The notes: generated by a model from the letters alone, not told the origin. Shown: positions 24,808 to 39,100, counted from the first letter of the stretch. The stretch is DNA of 64,000 nucleotides from Aquanectria penicillioides (GCA_003415625.1 PYIU01000002.1:682001-746000), one strand, 5' to 3'. Program-made: numbers and translations.

Positions 24808-26442
24808 TCACCTGTGCTCTCTAGCTGCCGCCGCCTTCTCCAGCCGCAATCGCGCTGCCTCTACGACGCTACGCCGCAACGCTGGCTCTGGCTCGAGGTC
24901 TTCGATGACACCATCGCCGTCGTCCCTAATTGGCATCACTTCCCAACGTCTTGCTGCGCTTTGCATTCCCGCCCACAAATCAGTTGGTAGGTGGTCGCCT
25001 ACATCTTGGCGGAATGTCTCTCGGGCTTGCCGGTCGGTTTCAAGCATCTTGTCGACGCTTTCCTGGGCCTTTCGCCAGACGCTCCGGACTCGATCGTCGA
25101 CGGCTCGACGTCGCTCAGCCTCAAGAATCAGGCTGTCGTACGCACCGGCATAACCTTCGTAGAAGTCCCTCATCTGAGTCATCTCCTCAAGCTTGCCAAA
25201 CACGGCGTCCTTTTCAATTTCCCACCTAGTCTTAAAGTCTCCTTCTGCGGCCAGATAATCAGGTAGGCGGTCGCCAATTTCGCCTAGCATTGCGTAGGCC
25301 TCGAGCATGCTTGTATATGACTTTTTGGTTTGTTCCGTCTGTTCTTGCAAGACGGCAAACTCCTGCTCCATGGCAGAGAGGCGCTCTTGGATTTCCTGAA
25401 CGACGTCTTCCACCTCTTCAGCGTCCTGGACCACAATCTTGAGCATCTCGGCCCGGTCCTTTGTTGTTTTGGGCTCCAGATCCGAAACATTGGATTCCTG
25501 CTCTGCGATAACGCCCGAAATGGAAACGCCGTCACTGCCCTGCGTTTGCGAGGCCTCAGCCACCTTGCGACGGGCTAGAGCCACCGCACCGTCCGTGGTC
25601 CGGACTGCGGTGACGCACATATCAAAGTGGGTTGTGAGAGAAGCTAGGAGCTGGGCCATGTTCGCTGAGTGGTCAATCAAGCTCTCTAGCAGTTCGATTG
25701 AAGGTGGGGTTGATGCATCTGTGCTGTCGCGCGGGAAAGGCGCCGGTGCCTCGACGATGATTTTCTTGAGGTTGCGGATGTCGGTATCGAATCGTAGTAA
25801 ATCGCCATCAAATGATTGCTGGATACCCTGTGGTTGCTCAAGTCAGCGACGGGGAAAGTGCTGGGCTTGGGTCAATTGCAAAATTACCTGGAGATCTTCA
25901 ATGCTCTTTTTCATAGCATTGCGCATGCCGTGGACGCTTGTTTCATCCACAAAGTCTAGCAGGTTCCTCGTCTCCTCACCTCTGGGACGGAAGACGCTTT
26001 GGACGTCGGTTCCTCTGAGCATCTCCATTGTGCCTCCCAGCTCGCCATCAACCATGTCCATTTGCTTGACAAGCTTTTTGAAATCCTTCTTGCCCCAGTC
26101 GTAGGTGCCTTGGAGGCTCCTTCTCACGCGGACGAGAATGGCAGCCTGGTCGAGGATCGAGGTCTGCAGGAAGCCGGCCTGCGCCGCCAAGATTGCCACA
26201 TCTTCGTGCGACTGGCGTGCAGCGTTGGCGATCTCATGTGCGCGCAGGACATGGGTCATGGATGAGAGGGAGCGCTTGGCGATGAGCAGGTGGTTGACGA
26301 GAGTGTCGATGGAGATGGTCGGGGCATCGGGGTCATAGTCGTGGGGGCGCGGGAGGGAATGCGAGTGCGAGTGGGAGTGTCTGGAGGATTCGGCCGAAGA
26401 GCCGTGGCTGCGGCGTAACGAAGCGGCTGAAGATGCGGCCAT
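24808..26442 (-). CDS. ATG17: Autophagy-related protein 17 (Atg17)
   Basis: Scaffold of the Atg1 kinase complex at the phagophore assembly site, where it recruits other Atg proteins to start autophagosome formation. Two exons: 26442-25888 and 25827-24808. The intron is 60 bp (GTAATT...CCACAG), phase 0, and total length is 524 residues, normal for filamentous fungi. After a Ser/His-rich N-terminus ([15 protein letters not shown]) comes the helical body: [25 protein letters not shown], the [18 protein letters not shown] block, and a long coiled coil rich in Glu/Gln. The C-terminal part has [18 protein letters not shown] and [12 protein letters not shown], both typical of fungal Atg17. The ATG at 26442 is the first in frame. 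Nothing looks damaged. Confidence 0.92.
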
Positions 26443-28127
26443 GATGACGGTGATTGATGGGTTGCGCGCCGGCTAAAGTTGGTATACGGGATCGGGACGG
26501 TAGGCAGAGTAGCAGACGGAGCAGTGGCGGGTTAGAGCGATGATGGAGTTGCGTGCACCGTTCCCATGACTACATGGCGCAGCTCGGGATGTGGGACGGC
26601 GAGGGGATGATGATGAAGGGTAAGATGATGCCTCTTTGGCGAGGCCTGATGATGGAGAGGAAAGGAAGGGAAGAGACGAGAGAGCCGGCCGCATGTGGGC
26701 GATGACGACGATAAGGCGTCTTTGCCGAGTCTGTTATCGCCAGGCAGATGACAGGCTCTCTTAGCCTCCGGTACGGGGACGGGGACGCGGTACCGTACCT
26801 CACAGGGCGCTCCAGCGCTATCCGCTCCGAGTTAGCGCCTCATTAGCGTGTATTTATAGCACGTGGGCCGCGTGCTGGCGCTGTCGCTTCTGGGATTCTG
26901 GGGTTCTGGGAGGACCGCTTGTGGCGACAGGGCTGGTTCGCGCCCCGTTTGTCAGGGTCAGTGACTCAGTGTCAGTTCCTGGTGTTTGCTTTTGCTCTGT
27001 TTGCTCACTGGAACATTCTGAAACTCGCCCGCCAGGCCTCCACTTCCACTTTCGGATGGGGCGAGACACGGCGTTTGCTCCTCTGGGCGTGCCTTGAACC
27101 TCGGCCACGACTACGGAGCCATTCCACAACATCACCCATCATGGATTATTATTAGGCAAAGCTGACAGAAGAAAGAGGTAACGTACATGAAGTGAGTCGG
27201 CGATAGCTTCCAGCTTTGCCTGTTTAAAATGAAGGCATCTTGGTTTACGCTAAAACATCCCATTCGGCGAGAGGTCAGATTGACCCTATTCGATCGGCCA
27301 TTGGACGAGCTTATTTAACCAAAAAAAAAAAAAAAATACGTATCTACATGGCTTTTTTGCTCCTTGAAGCTGATGGCGATGCTGGCTTGCTGCAGGCAGC
27401 CCCTGGAGGGCAAAAGCGCCGCAAGCAGAGACCCCCTGCAAGGGCCCCTGGAGGGGGAAACCTGACCTTTTCCCTATCAACCTCTGTATGAAAAGAAAGG
27501 CATTCTATGAGACCTAAAGCCGCGAGACTAGAAGTCGCGAGACTAGAAGCTACGAGACTAGAAGCTGCGAGATCAGAAGCTGCGAGACTAGGAGCTGAAT
27601 GCCAGAGAGGAGCGTAAGACAATGCAACCCATCCCCGCTCGTTTGTGACTAGTAGGTATAAATAATCCTAAACCGAATTTTAAGACCCCTAGCTACACAG
27701 CTTTGCCTATTCCTCGGGAGACATCGAAGGCATTGGCATTGATGCACGATGCATTATCCATCAGTCTTCATTGGCTTACTTAGGCGTATTCAAAAACAGA
27801 TTTAGTTTGCAATTTATTAACTTGTTGTATCTTATGTCTCATCCATGGGTGTGTTCGTATCTCATCCAAACTCGTGTGTACATGTTTCATTTCATCTGCT
27901 ATCCCGTTTGTTTTTGTCAAAAAGGAATTGAGAATCCACATCATAAAAAAAGGGAAAAAAGAGCATCCTTTAATCATCACACCTTCGAATGCCACAAGAA
28001 ATATCAAATCTCTCGCTTTCAGTTCAATAACGACTGGTGGCTGTTCCAGGAAATCGCATACGTTGGGGCAAACTATTGACCCCCCCCCCTGTCTTACCGC
28101 TCCTGGATGACAATCTGTGATGATCCA
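26443..28127. other. Intergenic with a 15-bp minisatellite
   Basis: About 1.7 kb. The right part near 26850-26900 includes a CACGTG box. A 15-bp tandem repeat lies at 27522-27596, a run of A near 27320-27334, and a C run at 28080-28089 just past the calpain stop. No gene supported; frames at 27344-27622 and 27771-28079 are repeat-driven or lack a domain. Confidence 0.6.
27522..27596. repeat. 15-bp minisatellite, five units
   Basis: Five head-to-tail copies of GCGAGACTAGAAGCT with one or two changes per unit. The unit length is a multiple of three, so it opens a spurious Ser/Ala/Leu frame on the minus strand. Confidence 0.9.
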
Positions 28128-31100
28128 TCACAGTCTCAGCCGCTCCAGTCGCTTGTCCGACTCCAAAGGAGAAGGCTCAGGCGTGTTCATCCGCGTCGTG
28201 TCCGCCGAGTCAATGTGAATCAGGCTTTTAATCGCCGAGTTCCGCTCTCGTAGATCATTGCTCTCCTCGATGACAGTGCCGTCTTTGCGAACTACTGGTG
28301 GGTAGGGCTCGATCTCACCCTCCATCTTCTGCTTCTCAGTGCCTTCTTTTTCGTCGGCTCGAGCGCCAGCGGCGTTGGCCTGGGCGTTGTCCAGATCTGC
28401 AGCACCCTTCTCTCCCATTCCGTCCTCGAGCAGCTCACCCCCTTCCATGACGGTGCGGAGCTCGAGACCCTCGTCCTTGGAGTAGACGCGGATGCCCACG
28501 ATGCAAATTGCGTTCCATGGATCCGGCATCTTCTCCTCCTCGGTATCGTATTCATCGCGGGGAGCCGGCGCATGTTGAGTCAGACGCGGCTTTCTGGTCA
28601 TGTCGTCACTGCTGTAGAGCTCTTCCCAATCCTCAATAGGCGAATCGGAGGAGTCGCCGGCTGAGTCGTATGTAGGCCGGGCAACTGCTTTCTTGGGCTC
28701 CTTGGAGACAAGAGGTGGAGGAGGTGGCCCGCTGACTGGTGGGACATCCTGCTTCTTTTCAGTTGACTCTGTAACAGTGGAATCCTCTGACTTGGGAGTG
28801 AACTGGGGAGAACTCGTTGAGACGGATGCGCTGGTATCGTCCTCAACTTTGCTGTCAGTCTTTTCAGACTCCTCGGGAATCTTTTCCTTGGCAGCCTTAT
28901 CCTCGGAAATATTCTCCTCGGTGGTCTTCTCTTCAGTAGCCTGCTCGACAGCCTCCTTTTCGGCAGCGTCCTTTGGGGTCTTTTCTTTAGTGGTGGTCTC
29001 TTCGGCCTTCTCCTCGGGTACCTCCTCAGCGGGCTTATCTTCAATAGCCTTATCAACCTGTTTCTTTTCAGGATTCTCTTCAGGCTTCTCTTCTGCAGCC
29101 TTCTGCTCCTTGGCTTCTTGCTCGGCTTTCTCATTGGCCTCCTTTTCAGCCAGCTCCTTAGCTTCGAGGGCAGCCTTTTCCTTGGCGTCTTGGGCAGCCT
29201 CCCACTCCTCGCGTCGTCGCTTCTTCTTCTCGGTATTCTTCTTGGCCTGTTTCTTGGTGACTTCGCGGCTCGCGTGTCGCTTCTCCCACTGGCGGCGGCG
29301 CTCTACCTGGCGGCACCCAGATGCCTTTTGCTGATCCTTCTTCTGTCGAAGCTTGGTAACCTTGTCCATGTGGTCCCAGGCCTTGCTGTGGGCCAAGTCG
29401 AAGGCGTAGCCAACCTGAGCCAGCTTCTCATTTTCCACTCGCTGCGAACACTCCCGCTTGACAACCTCCTCAACAGAGGACTGAGTAGAGTCTCGTTCGC
29501 CGGTGACCTTGAGATAGACAACGTAAGTGCCAGCTGGCATATCTGGAAGCTCTACAGAGACCGATCTGTCCATAAGGTAGTTGCCATGCGATCGCACAAT
29601 GTAGTCCTCAGCGTTGGGGCTGTCCAAGTAATGAAGTCTGAAATGCAGACGGAAGCTGTACTGTCCGTGAAGACCCTTAAAGTATCGCTTGTCGAGCTGG
29701 GAGAGCACCAAGACAAGAGGTGAGTCCTTGGTCAGCTTGATATGGAACTTTTCATGATACTCAGCCTTCCATGGAACATCGACGCCGATCCATCGCTGGC
29801 AGCATCGCCAATCGGGGTCTCGGAAGAGGCGAGTTCGATCGAAGTGGGAGTATTTGCGAATCAGGTCTTCGTAAGAGATCCAGAAAACCGAGTCGCTGCC
29901 AAACTTATGGTCAAGTTCCTCTTGAACCTCCTTGGTCCACTCCTTTGAGCCATCGCTCCAGGCGCCTTCCCAGATACCTTTGCGGACCTTGCCCCAAGGG
30001 TTTCTGAGCTTCACCAAACGCTGGCCGCTCTTGAGGGTTCTTGCCTCCATCACAACGTACGCGTGGCCCTCGGAGATGCCATTTCGCTCACCGTAGCCAT
30101 GCTCCAGGAGACCAGTTGAAGCTCCAAAAAGGAACTCCTCATTCACTCGTGACATTTCATTTTCCCAGAACTCGTCGATGTCAAGGATATCAGAGGTCAG
30201 AAGCTCAGTGGTGACACCTCCAGAAAGATCCTCGAGTCCCTCGCCGATCCAGCCGCCAGCCAGGGTCGCATAATCACCATGCGCCTTGGCATAAGCTTTC
30301 TCCATGAGGGGGACCCAAGTCTCGTTTTGATCCTTGCACTGGGCAAAGAACAGCGCCTTGGAGCCGGTCTGGTATGTTTTACGATACACATTCTCGACGT
30401 CCTCGCGATCAATCTGCTGCAAAAGATCGCGCTGCATGCTAGGAGAGTCCCAGCACGGCGATTTGAGGTATAACTTGTCGTCAATAATGGAGTAGATCCA
30501 TTCGCCATCTCTGTAAAAAACGAAGCCGTAAATTCCGATTCCTGGAACAATCAGCAATTGCCATCGAACTGGAGTGGGGAGGAAATGCTCACGAGTGTTG
30601 TAGGCGACACAAATGCGCTTAATGCCGTCTTCAACATTGGCCATGGCTGTCAAGCTTGCCATAATCCAACAATCGCCCAGACTACCTTGTTTGACGTCGC
30701 CGCCATTGACATCTTGCATGAATGTAGGCTTCTCGAAAATCTCGTGAACTCGTTTTACGGCCTTTGGCACGGTCGCTTTCGAACTCAGCAAGGTCGTCCT
30801 CGATAGCTCGAACTTTTGGTACCCAAGACTGTTCAAGCAATTGCCCTTTTCGTATTTGAGGTCCCAATCCTATTGAATTCATCAGCCACGTGATTCCAAT
30901 TGATTGTGTTGTTTTCCGGTCTCTAGGTTGGTTCACTTACAAGATCGAATCCGGGGTCTCGGTAGCGCATGTTGACTCGCTTGCATTCCTTGATGATTTT
31001 CTCTACTTTGCGCTTGCACTCCTCCACTGCTCGCGTGTACCCGGCTGATAAGAGTTCATTGGGCTGATCCGTGAGTGCTGGGGGCTGGACGGGATCAAAA

Positions 31101-31288
31101 GGAAGAACGGCAAGGGCTGTGTGGAATTTGCGCTTGGAGAATTTCTTCCAGATTCGATTGATGGATTTCTGAGGGGGCAGCTTCTTCTTCTTCCGCTTCT
31201 TCTGATCTTGGGTATTGCTGGTACTGGGAGGCGGGGCGCGGGGCCGGCGCGGGTCGTCCGACTCCTCAGACGAACTGTAGCCGTGCAT
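28128..31288 (-). CDS. Calpain-like cysteine protease with long Lys/Glu-rich C-terminal tail
   Basis: Papain-fold cytosolic protease. Exons 31288-30941, 30869-30593 and 30541-28128 give 1012 residues. Intron 1 is 71 bp (GTAAGT...ATAG). Intron 2 is 51 bp (GTGAGC...CCAG), contains no stop and keeps frame, so a plain ORF call retains it; splicing restores NTRIGIYGFVFYRDGEW. The catalytic triad is present: Cys 183 in QGSLGDCW, His 368 in ISEGHAYVV and Asn 389 in VKLRNPWG. The N-terminal 116 residues are charged (KKRKKKK) with a helical VEECKRKVEKIIKECKR segment. Residues about 480-600 form a C2-like calpain domain (LPDMPAGTYVVYLKV). A long tail of AEEKPEE/KEK/EEK repeats follows, likely coiled or disordered, then a Pro-rich segment and an acidic conserved end (DPWNAICIVGIRVYSKDE). 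Substrate is unknown; it is not obviously PalB. Confidence 0.88.
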
Positions 31289-33575
31289 GATTTGTTTCTT
31301 GATCCGTCGCTTTATTCAATTAGAACAAGAGAGAAGACCAGATCTGAAGGATCGGGGATCGAGATAAACCGAGACGCAGAGAAATTCAAGTGCTGGGCAA
31401 TTGGGGTTTGGTGGGAGAGCAAGGCGGAAAGCGGTGGATGAGACAAGGGGAAAAAATATGGAAGGTGTCCAAGGTACAGATGGAAATGGCGTCGATTTAC
31501 CAAAGGGAGGGAGGTAATGGAAAGCCAGTCGAAGGTCAGTCACACCGTAAAGGCGGTCACGGAGAAAGGAGTAAAGGAGCGAGCTCGGAGGGGGATGATC
31601 GTCGTATATAAGGTAGGGAGGGCACAGTGAGCAACGTACGGCCACGCAGCTGAAGCTACCTGGGCGAGCGAGTGCGCCGCCACCCAGGATCCACGGTAAA
31701 TGGATGAATGGGCAGAGGACGAAGGCAGTGCTAGCGTCCAGGCGTGAGTTCATTTCACCGACTGGGCTTGAGGGTATCGAGGAGGCTCTGGTCTTCCTGG
31801 CCAGACCAGCGTACCATTGTGGAGGAGCATGGCGCAGATGGCGGTCCGAGCTAGTTGGAAGCCCGCCGGGGTCCAAGAAGCGGAGACTCGCAAGACCAGG
31901 GTCCCGAGGGTCCCAAGGTCCAAAGACCAAAGGGCAAGGGTCTTCGTTTGGCAGGCTGCAGCAGCAATGGGTGGGAGAAGGCGTCCTGCTAGTTTGATGC
32001 TCGGTCAGGTCGGCCGGTATATGGCCCGCCAGCGCCAGAAGTATACAGTGTCGTGAGCTTGATGACCAGAGTGCGAATATGCAGGGGAACTATCAGATTA
32101 TTACCCCAGCCTGTCGAGTAGCACAGCGTGCACATTTGTACGTGGTCTCTGGTACTGCCGCCGATTCGGACACTCGTTTGTGATTCCCCTGCAGGGCATG
32201 ACCAACTAGGCGGCGTCTGTCCGTCCCAGTCCCAGCCTCTGCACCACATGTTGCAACGTGGAATATGTGTGTACACAAACAGGGCCGTTATCCGCGCATC
32301 GAGACGAGACAGAGGTGATTTCCGAGCTTCCTTGACCCCCTCCCCTGCCCGCCCGGCCATCGCGATGATAATCGACCCGAGAGCCAAGTGGTCAGCGGGT
32401 CGCAATTCTGACTTGTCGAGCCTCTTGAGCCTCAGCCAAGGCGTCTCCGCGTCTCCATTTTCAAGGCAGCATCAGCATCGCGTCTCGTTTCAACTCAGCC
32501 TCGACCCAAAGGCCTGTCCTGACTGGAAGCGACAGCACGTAGCGGGGTGGGGCCAAGGACACACACACTTCGGGGGCCGTGGAGGGTTTGGACATGGGCG
32601 GGTGGGACAAAGAGTACGGTACATTGGCGAGTGCATAGGAACTCGCAGACGTGAAGGGTGCGCCATCCAGAAGATTTTTTTTTTTCCTTCTCCCTCTCAT
32701 CTGTTTTTCTTCCCGCTTCTTTCCTCGTTTTCTCTTTTCTAGACCAATGTTGCGGATTTCCCATCTGGCCATGGCCTTTGCCACATCCAATTCTGTCGAC
32801 CGCGCCTAGCTCCGATTCGCTCGGGCCATCTGTAAGCTTCCGACGATGCCTTTGATCAGTCGCGGAGAAGGTGAGACGGCTCCGTCCCCTGGACCTTGGT
32901 GGGTCTGGGCGTGATGGATTTGGATGGATTTGGATTTAGGGGTCTTCTGCGGGTTGTCGAGAAGGTCTCCTCCAGAGGCTACTCACGGGGAACACACTAC
33001 CTACGACCGACTACCTACCTGCGGCGAGGCAAACAGTGCGGGGGCCCGACTCCGCTTGGCCAAGGGTCCCACACATTTTGGGGGCCTTGGTGGATGTTGA
33101 ATCCATCCGCCGGACCAGGCGGACGGCTCGACGCTGTTAGAACTTAGACCCAGAGGCCCCGAGTTCAAGGCTGCAGCCAGGGGCGTGGGGCAAGGGAGGT
33201 GCCTGCTGAGATGAGCGCAGGAGGAGAGGAGAGAGGCGACGGAGGGCCTGGTTCAACAACAAGGGATTGAGGTTGGAATGTCTAGCACGGGAATCCATCC
33301 ACACTCGTGCTCACACATGCGTACACGAGCGAGTTAGTAGCCAAACACAGGCAGGAAGGTCAAGCGGGCTAGCATCAGACATTCGGCGCATTTGTGCTCG
33401 GCAGCGTTGTAGTCCGCCGGGCAGTTTCGTAATTGAGCAATCACCGAGCCCAATCAATCCCTCCTTCGCTTGCTCTTACTCTCCCCGTGTCTCCCTATCC
33501 TCCCTTTCTTGAAATGGTACACACAGCATTCAGTGTCCAATGCCCAATATCCAGTTGTCACACAGAATCACACAG
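31289..33575. other. Intergenic up to the edge of the transposon block
   Basis: About 2.3 kb of normal GC content. The part near 31289 should be the calpain promoter. I see no supported gene. Base composition switches abruptly at about 33570, at the first LTR. Confidence 0.6.
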
Positions 33576-33814
33576 TAGATGCATATATAATAAGGTCTAT
33601 TAAAAGCCTTATTTTCTACAAAGGGAATATTGTCTTAGAGCTCCCTTTTATCTATATTGAGCTTGCTCTAATTGGGTTCTATGCTCTATTAAGCTTACCT
33701 AAAATGGATCTAATGCTTAGGTTAAAAGATAGAGCTTTAAGCTAGCTATATAATAGCTATATATAATAGATATAGCCTTTAATAATATTTTTATTAGTTT
33801 TATATTTTGTAATA
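33576..33814 (-). repeat. 3' LTR of Copia element A
   Basis: 239 bp. The end next to unique DNA (33576 side) still has several CA/TG dinucleotides, while the inner end is fully converted: the terminal TCCCGCGACA of the other copies reads TTTTGTAATA here. Confidence 0.88.
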
Positions 33815-36065
33815 TATCCTTTAATTAAAAGACTATAAAGCTATTTATATAGTATTTTAATTACTTTTATACTTTATTTTTAGAGTTATATTAAGAATTA
33901 ATATATTTTTTATTTATCTTTTTTATTAATATATTTAGCTAGATTTTTAATTAATTTAATATATTTATTAATTTTAAGTAATAAATTAAATAATATATAT
34001 AAAGTAAAAAGAAAGTAAGCTTAATTATATTATATTTAAGCTTTATATAATTAATTTTTAGCTTTTTTTTTTTTTTTTTATTAATATCTTTTGCTATTAA
34101 TATAGTTTATTATAAATCTTTATTTTAGCTATTTTTTTTATAAAAAAGTTTAATAATAGCTTCTTTTTAAAATTCTTTTTAAAGGTATATCTTTTTAATT
34201 TAAAGATTAGCCTAATATTATTAATTCTTTCTTTTCTTTTTAGGCTTTAAAGTCCTTAATACTATTAATACCTTTAGTATTGCTATTATTAGCTTTTTCT
34301 TTACCCTTACCTTTTTTATATAAATGCTAATACTTATTAAAAAGCTTAATTTATTATTAAGCTTTTAATATATATAAATAACTTATTAATTTCTTTTAGT
34401 TCTTTATACTTAAGCCTTATATCCTTAAGGATTCTTTCTATAAGGGATATATCTATATAGCTATTATTAATAAAGGCAATAAGGGATATTATTTTAAAAG
34501 CGCTAATTACTTTTAATAGTGCTTTATATATAAGGCTAGTAATTATTAATACTATTTTTAATAAGCTTAATCTTTTCTTTTTGCATTTATAATTATATTG
34601 CTAATTGCTTATATTTTAGTTCCTTTATTATAGCTTTTATTGCCTAATAGATATTATTAGCTCTTAATATTAATAATAAAAAGGTATATTACTTTTCCTT
34701 AATTATAAATATAGGTTTTAACTTTTAAATAAATATATAATTAATACTATATAGTATTATAATTATAGCTTAATCTTTTAGTAGAGAAAAACTCTATCTA
34801 TTTATTAGGTATTAAGGCTAATTTTAGAATTAATATATTTATATACCCTTTAGTTTTAAAGACTAATAAAAAGCAATGCCTTTAGGTAAAGCAATTTATT
34901 AAAAAAGGCATTAACCTTTTATAAATCTATTATAGTCTATATATAAGTAAAGTTATTAGGTATTTAGCATTAAGGAGTTATAGCATTTAAAAGTTTTAAA
35001 GTTTAGAGTTTATTTCTATTTACCTCTTTTAGCATTTTACTAAAAAAGGAAAGGGCTTTATATATATTTAAGGCAATTAATTTTATGCCTTTCTTTTTAA
35101 ATGCCTTTATTATAATATTTATATATATAGATTAATTAAATTAAGCATTATTTTAAAGTATTTAAAGCGCTATTATAATAATGCTTTAATAAATCTATCT
35201 ATTAGTATTTTAATAATAAAAAGGTAAATAACTTTAAATAATCCCTTTTTATATTTTTACTTTAATTATATATTATAAATATTTATATAATATAAATAAG
35301 TATTAATTTATTTACTTTCTTTAAGCATTAAATATATAGTTTGCTAATTATTGCAGTAAATTAAGAATTTATTTAAATTTAATAATAGCTTTATTTACTT
35401 AAAAAGGTATTAAAAAGCTATTATTTTATGCACTATTTTATTTAAAGTAAATAGCTTTACCTTAATTATAGATATAGTTATAATAGATTAATATATTACT
35501 TTTTAGATAATTAGTCTATTAAATAGGCTAATAAAATATTTTTAAAATAACTTTTTTATAAAAGAATTATTTATAAAGGATATATTATTTATTATTTTTA
35601 ATACTTAAATTTTCTTATTCTTTTTATATTAAATAGTAAATTTATTTATTATATAAAAATAGTAAAGAGCTTAATTTACTGCATTTTAATGCTTAATTCT
35701 TAAATTAATTAAAAACTGCAAGAGTTTGCCTATTATAAAGGCAATATTAGGTTAGATTATAATTACTATATAAAGTAATAATTCTATTTTCTTTTAATAC
35801 TCTTTAATCTTTTGCTTAATTATTTAATCTTTATACTTTTATAGCTCTATTTCTAAAATTAATATTAATAGAAATAAGCTTTATTTTAATATTTTAAACT
35901 TATAGGCAACCTTATTAATATATACCTTATAGCTAAAGAAGATCTATCTCTTAAAGCAATTATAAATAATTTATACTTTAAGGAAATACTTAACCTTATT
36001 TTATTTATATAGTTTATATACTTATTTTAAGCTATTAATTAATATATTAATTATATCTATATTAT

Positions 36066-36114
36066 CCTTATAAAAAGCAATAATAATATTATCTATAAAG
36101 AATATTAAAAAGAG
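36066..36114 (-). pseudogene. Remnant of Copia element A reverse transcriptase (YVDD region)
   Basis: The minus strand reads LFLIFFIDNIIIAFYKDN, matching the Copia RVT_2 motif IFFVDDI with G-to-A changes turning DD into DN. It fixes the orientation of element A. RNase H should lie toward lower and integrase and gag toward higher coordinates, but both are too degraded to delimit by eye. Confidence 0.75.
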
Positions 36115-39100
36115 CTTTTAATTAATAAAATAAAATAAATATAGCTCTTTTTTATACTATTTAAGCTTAAATTTAATAAAAGTTACTTTTAATTTTTAAA
36201 ACTAAAGTTATAATAAGTCTTTAAGACTATATAATACTTTATATAATTCTATATATTTGCCCTATTGCTTAAATCTATTTAATAGCTTATATATTATTAG
36301 TATTCTATACTTACTTTTTATTATATTAAGAAATGCATTTTTAATATTAAATTATAAAAGTTTTAAATTAAATTATACTACTAAAGCTATTAATATATAA
36401 AAAGTATATACTATAAGTATAGCTATATAAATGCTCTTAATTATTAAGCTTTTTTATAGATTACTATATATATATATTTATACTTTATATTTATTTAGGT
36501 AATTAATGCTATTAAATTTATAGGTAAATACCTACTTTAGTAGTAGTAGTTTAGATTTTGCCTTTAAGAGCTTAATTTTAATTTAGGTCCCTTTCTCTCT
36601 TAAGGTCTAAATCTCTCTTTTTACTGCTTTAATGAATTTATTATAGAGTGGATAATTTTATATTTCTTTTTAGTTCTATAATAGTAAGCTTAAAAGGTTT
36701 TATTAGTATATTTTTAAGCCTATTATTATAGCCTTTATTTATGCATTATTTTCTTATAAATAGGCCACTATTATTATAGTAAATACTATTTAATAGCTTT
36801 TTTTATTTTAACTATTTTAAAGTAATTAATTAAATTAAATTTCTATTAATAGGGCATTTTAAAATGCATTATTTAAATGCCTATTAAAGTAGTATTTCTA
36901 AAGAATGCTTTAATTTTATATATATTTAGTATTTTATCTTTTCTTAATATATTTACTGCTATATATTAGTTATATTAGTTTTTTATTTACTTTTCCCTTT
37001 TTTCTATTAATTATATTACTGCTTTAAATCTAGAATTTATTAGCTTTTAGTAATAGTATTATTAGGTTTTTATTTAAGGTTAAGTCTTTCTTTATTTTAT
37101 TTACTTTTTTTATTAAATTTATAATAGGCTTTTATTTATTATTTGCTTTTTAAGCTATATATTATAATTAGCTTTATACTTTTTATTTTAGTTATTATTA
37201 AGGGATTACTTTTAGGGTTTTTTATTCTATTAGGTTCTATTTCTATAGATAAAGATTTAATACCTTTTATTTTATATATTTATATTTTAGATTATTAAAG
37301 TAAACTTTTTATTAAAGTTCTATTAATATATTTCTATATATTAATTTAATTTTTAGTATTTAATAAAGAGTTTAAAATCTATAAGCTATTTAATTAGTTT
37401 TATACTTAATAAGCTTTACTATTTAATATTTTATACTTTTTTATATATTTACCTTTAAGTTTAAACTTTCTATTATCTTTATTTTAAATAGTTTATTTTT
37501 TACTATAATTAACTTAAGGAAAGTAAGTTTTACTTTTTCCTTTTAGTCTATAATCTAAAGGTATTCTATTAAAAAGCTTAATTTATTAATTAAAATCTTT
37601 TACTTTTAAGCTTCTTTTTTATAAAATATATATTTATTAAATGTAATATTATATATAGTAATTACCTATTTAAGCTAAAGTATTTATATTTAATATAAAT
37701 TGCTAATAAAGTATTTAATTAAGTATTTAATATATTTCTTAAGGCTTATCTTAAATAGTCTTTTATTCCTTTTTGCCTTTTTATCTTTATTTAATAGATA
37801 TACTTTATATTTATATATATAGATTCTATTTTAATTAGGGCATAAGTCTATTATAAGCTCCTTTATTTAAAGGCAAGTATTATTTTAAAACTAACTTTTT
37901 AATATTTCTATTAGTATTTTTATACTTAATAATTAATATAGACTTATATTATATAGGAATGCTATATATATTATAGTTTTTAACTATAAGTTTTATAGTA
38001 GGTTTGCTTTATTTATTATTTTAATTAAGTATACTATTAGCTTTTATTCTATTTATTTTATTAGTTTATTTAGCTTATAAGTATAAGGCAAAATAAGCTT
38101 AAAAATAATGCCTTTATTATATACTTAAGTCTAATATTCTATAAACCCTTATATAGCAATTATAGCCTTTTTATTATCTTGCTTAATTCTATAGATTAAA
38201 AGGCTAAATTATCTTTTAATCTATTTCTTAAAGTATACTAAAGTATTAAATACTATATTATATTCCTTATTTAATAGGGGGAATACATATAATATCTTTA
38301 TATATTTATCCTTAATTATTAAAAGCTATTTTATTTTATTATAATTCTATAAAAAGTCTTAAAGGTCTTAATAGATATATTAAAATAGGTATAAAAATAT
38401 ATATTATAAAGGCTTATATAATATTATTTATTTTATATATACTATAGTATAATATATATAGTTAATACATTTAGTTTTAATTATTAATATATTTTTAGCA
38501 TTAAATACTAGCTTTTTAAATGCCTTAAGGCTAAAATAGCCTAACTTAAGGTACTAAAGCTATTTTATATTTTCTTTTAGTTATAAAGAATCCTTTAATA
38601 GTCTTTTGCTTTATAAATATTGCTTTCTTTTATTATTTACTTTTATAAGTATTACTATTAATAGCTTACTATATAGAATTAAGTCTTGCGCTTTTTATAT
38701 TAATATAAAGAAATAGAAGAAAAGTAGCTTATATTTAAGGAAATTAAGATTATATTTTATAGTTAAATAAAGTATAATTAAGCTTTTTTTCTTTATTTTT
38801 ATATATAATATATTATTATATTTATAAACCTAAAGCTTACTTTTATACAATTAAGCTTAAAATATTATATTTATATAAAATCTTTTTATATAGGCAATAT
38901 CTTAAAGAATAAAATTAACTATATAGTTTCTATTAGCTTTTTTTAGAAAATTCTTAAGCTTTTATTATTTTATTTTTATAATTAAAAATATAGTAAAACC
39001 TACTTTTACTATTTAGCTATTTTTATATAATTTAAATATTTTTAGGTCTAAAAGCTTTATATTATTTATAATATAAAGTGCACTATAGTTATTTAATAGT

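Noticed and set aside
28693..29723. Two plus-strand frames (213 and 201 codons)
   Set aside because: Antisense of the Lys/Glu repeats in the calpain tail.
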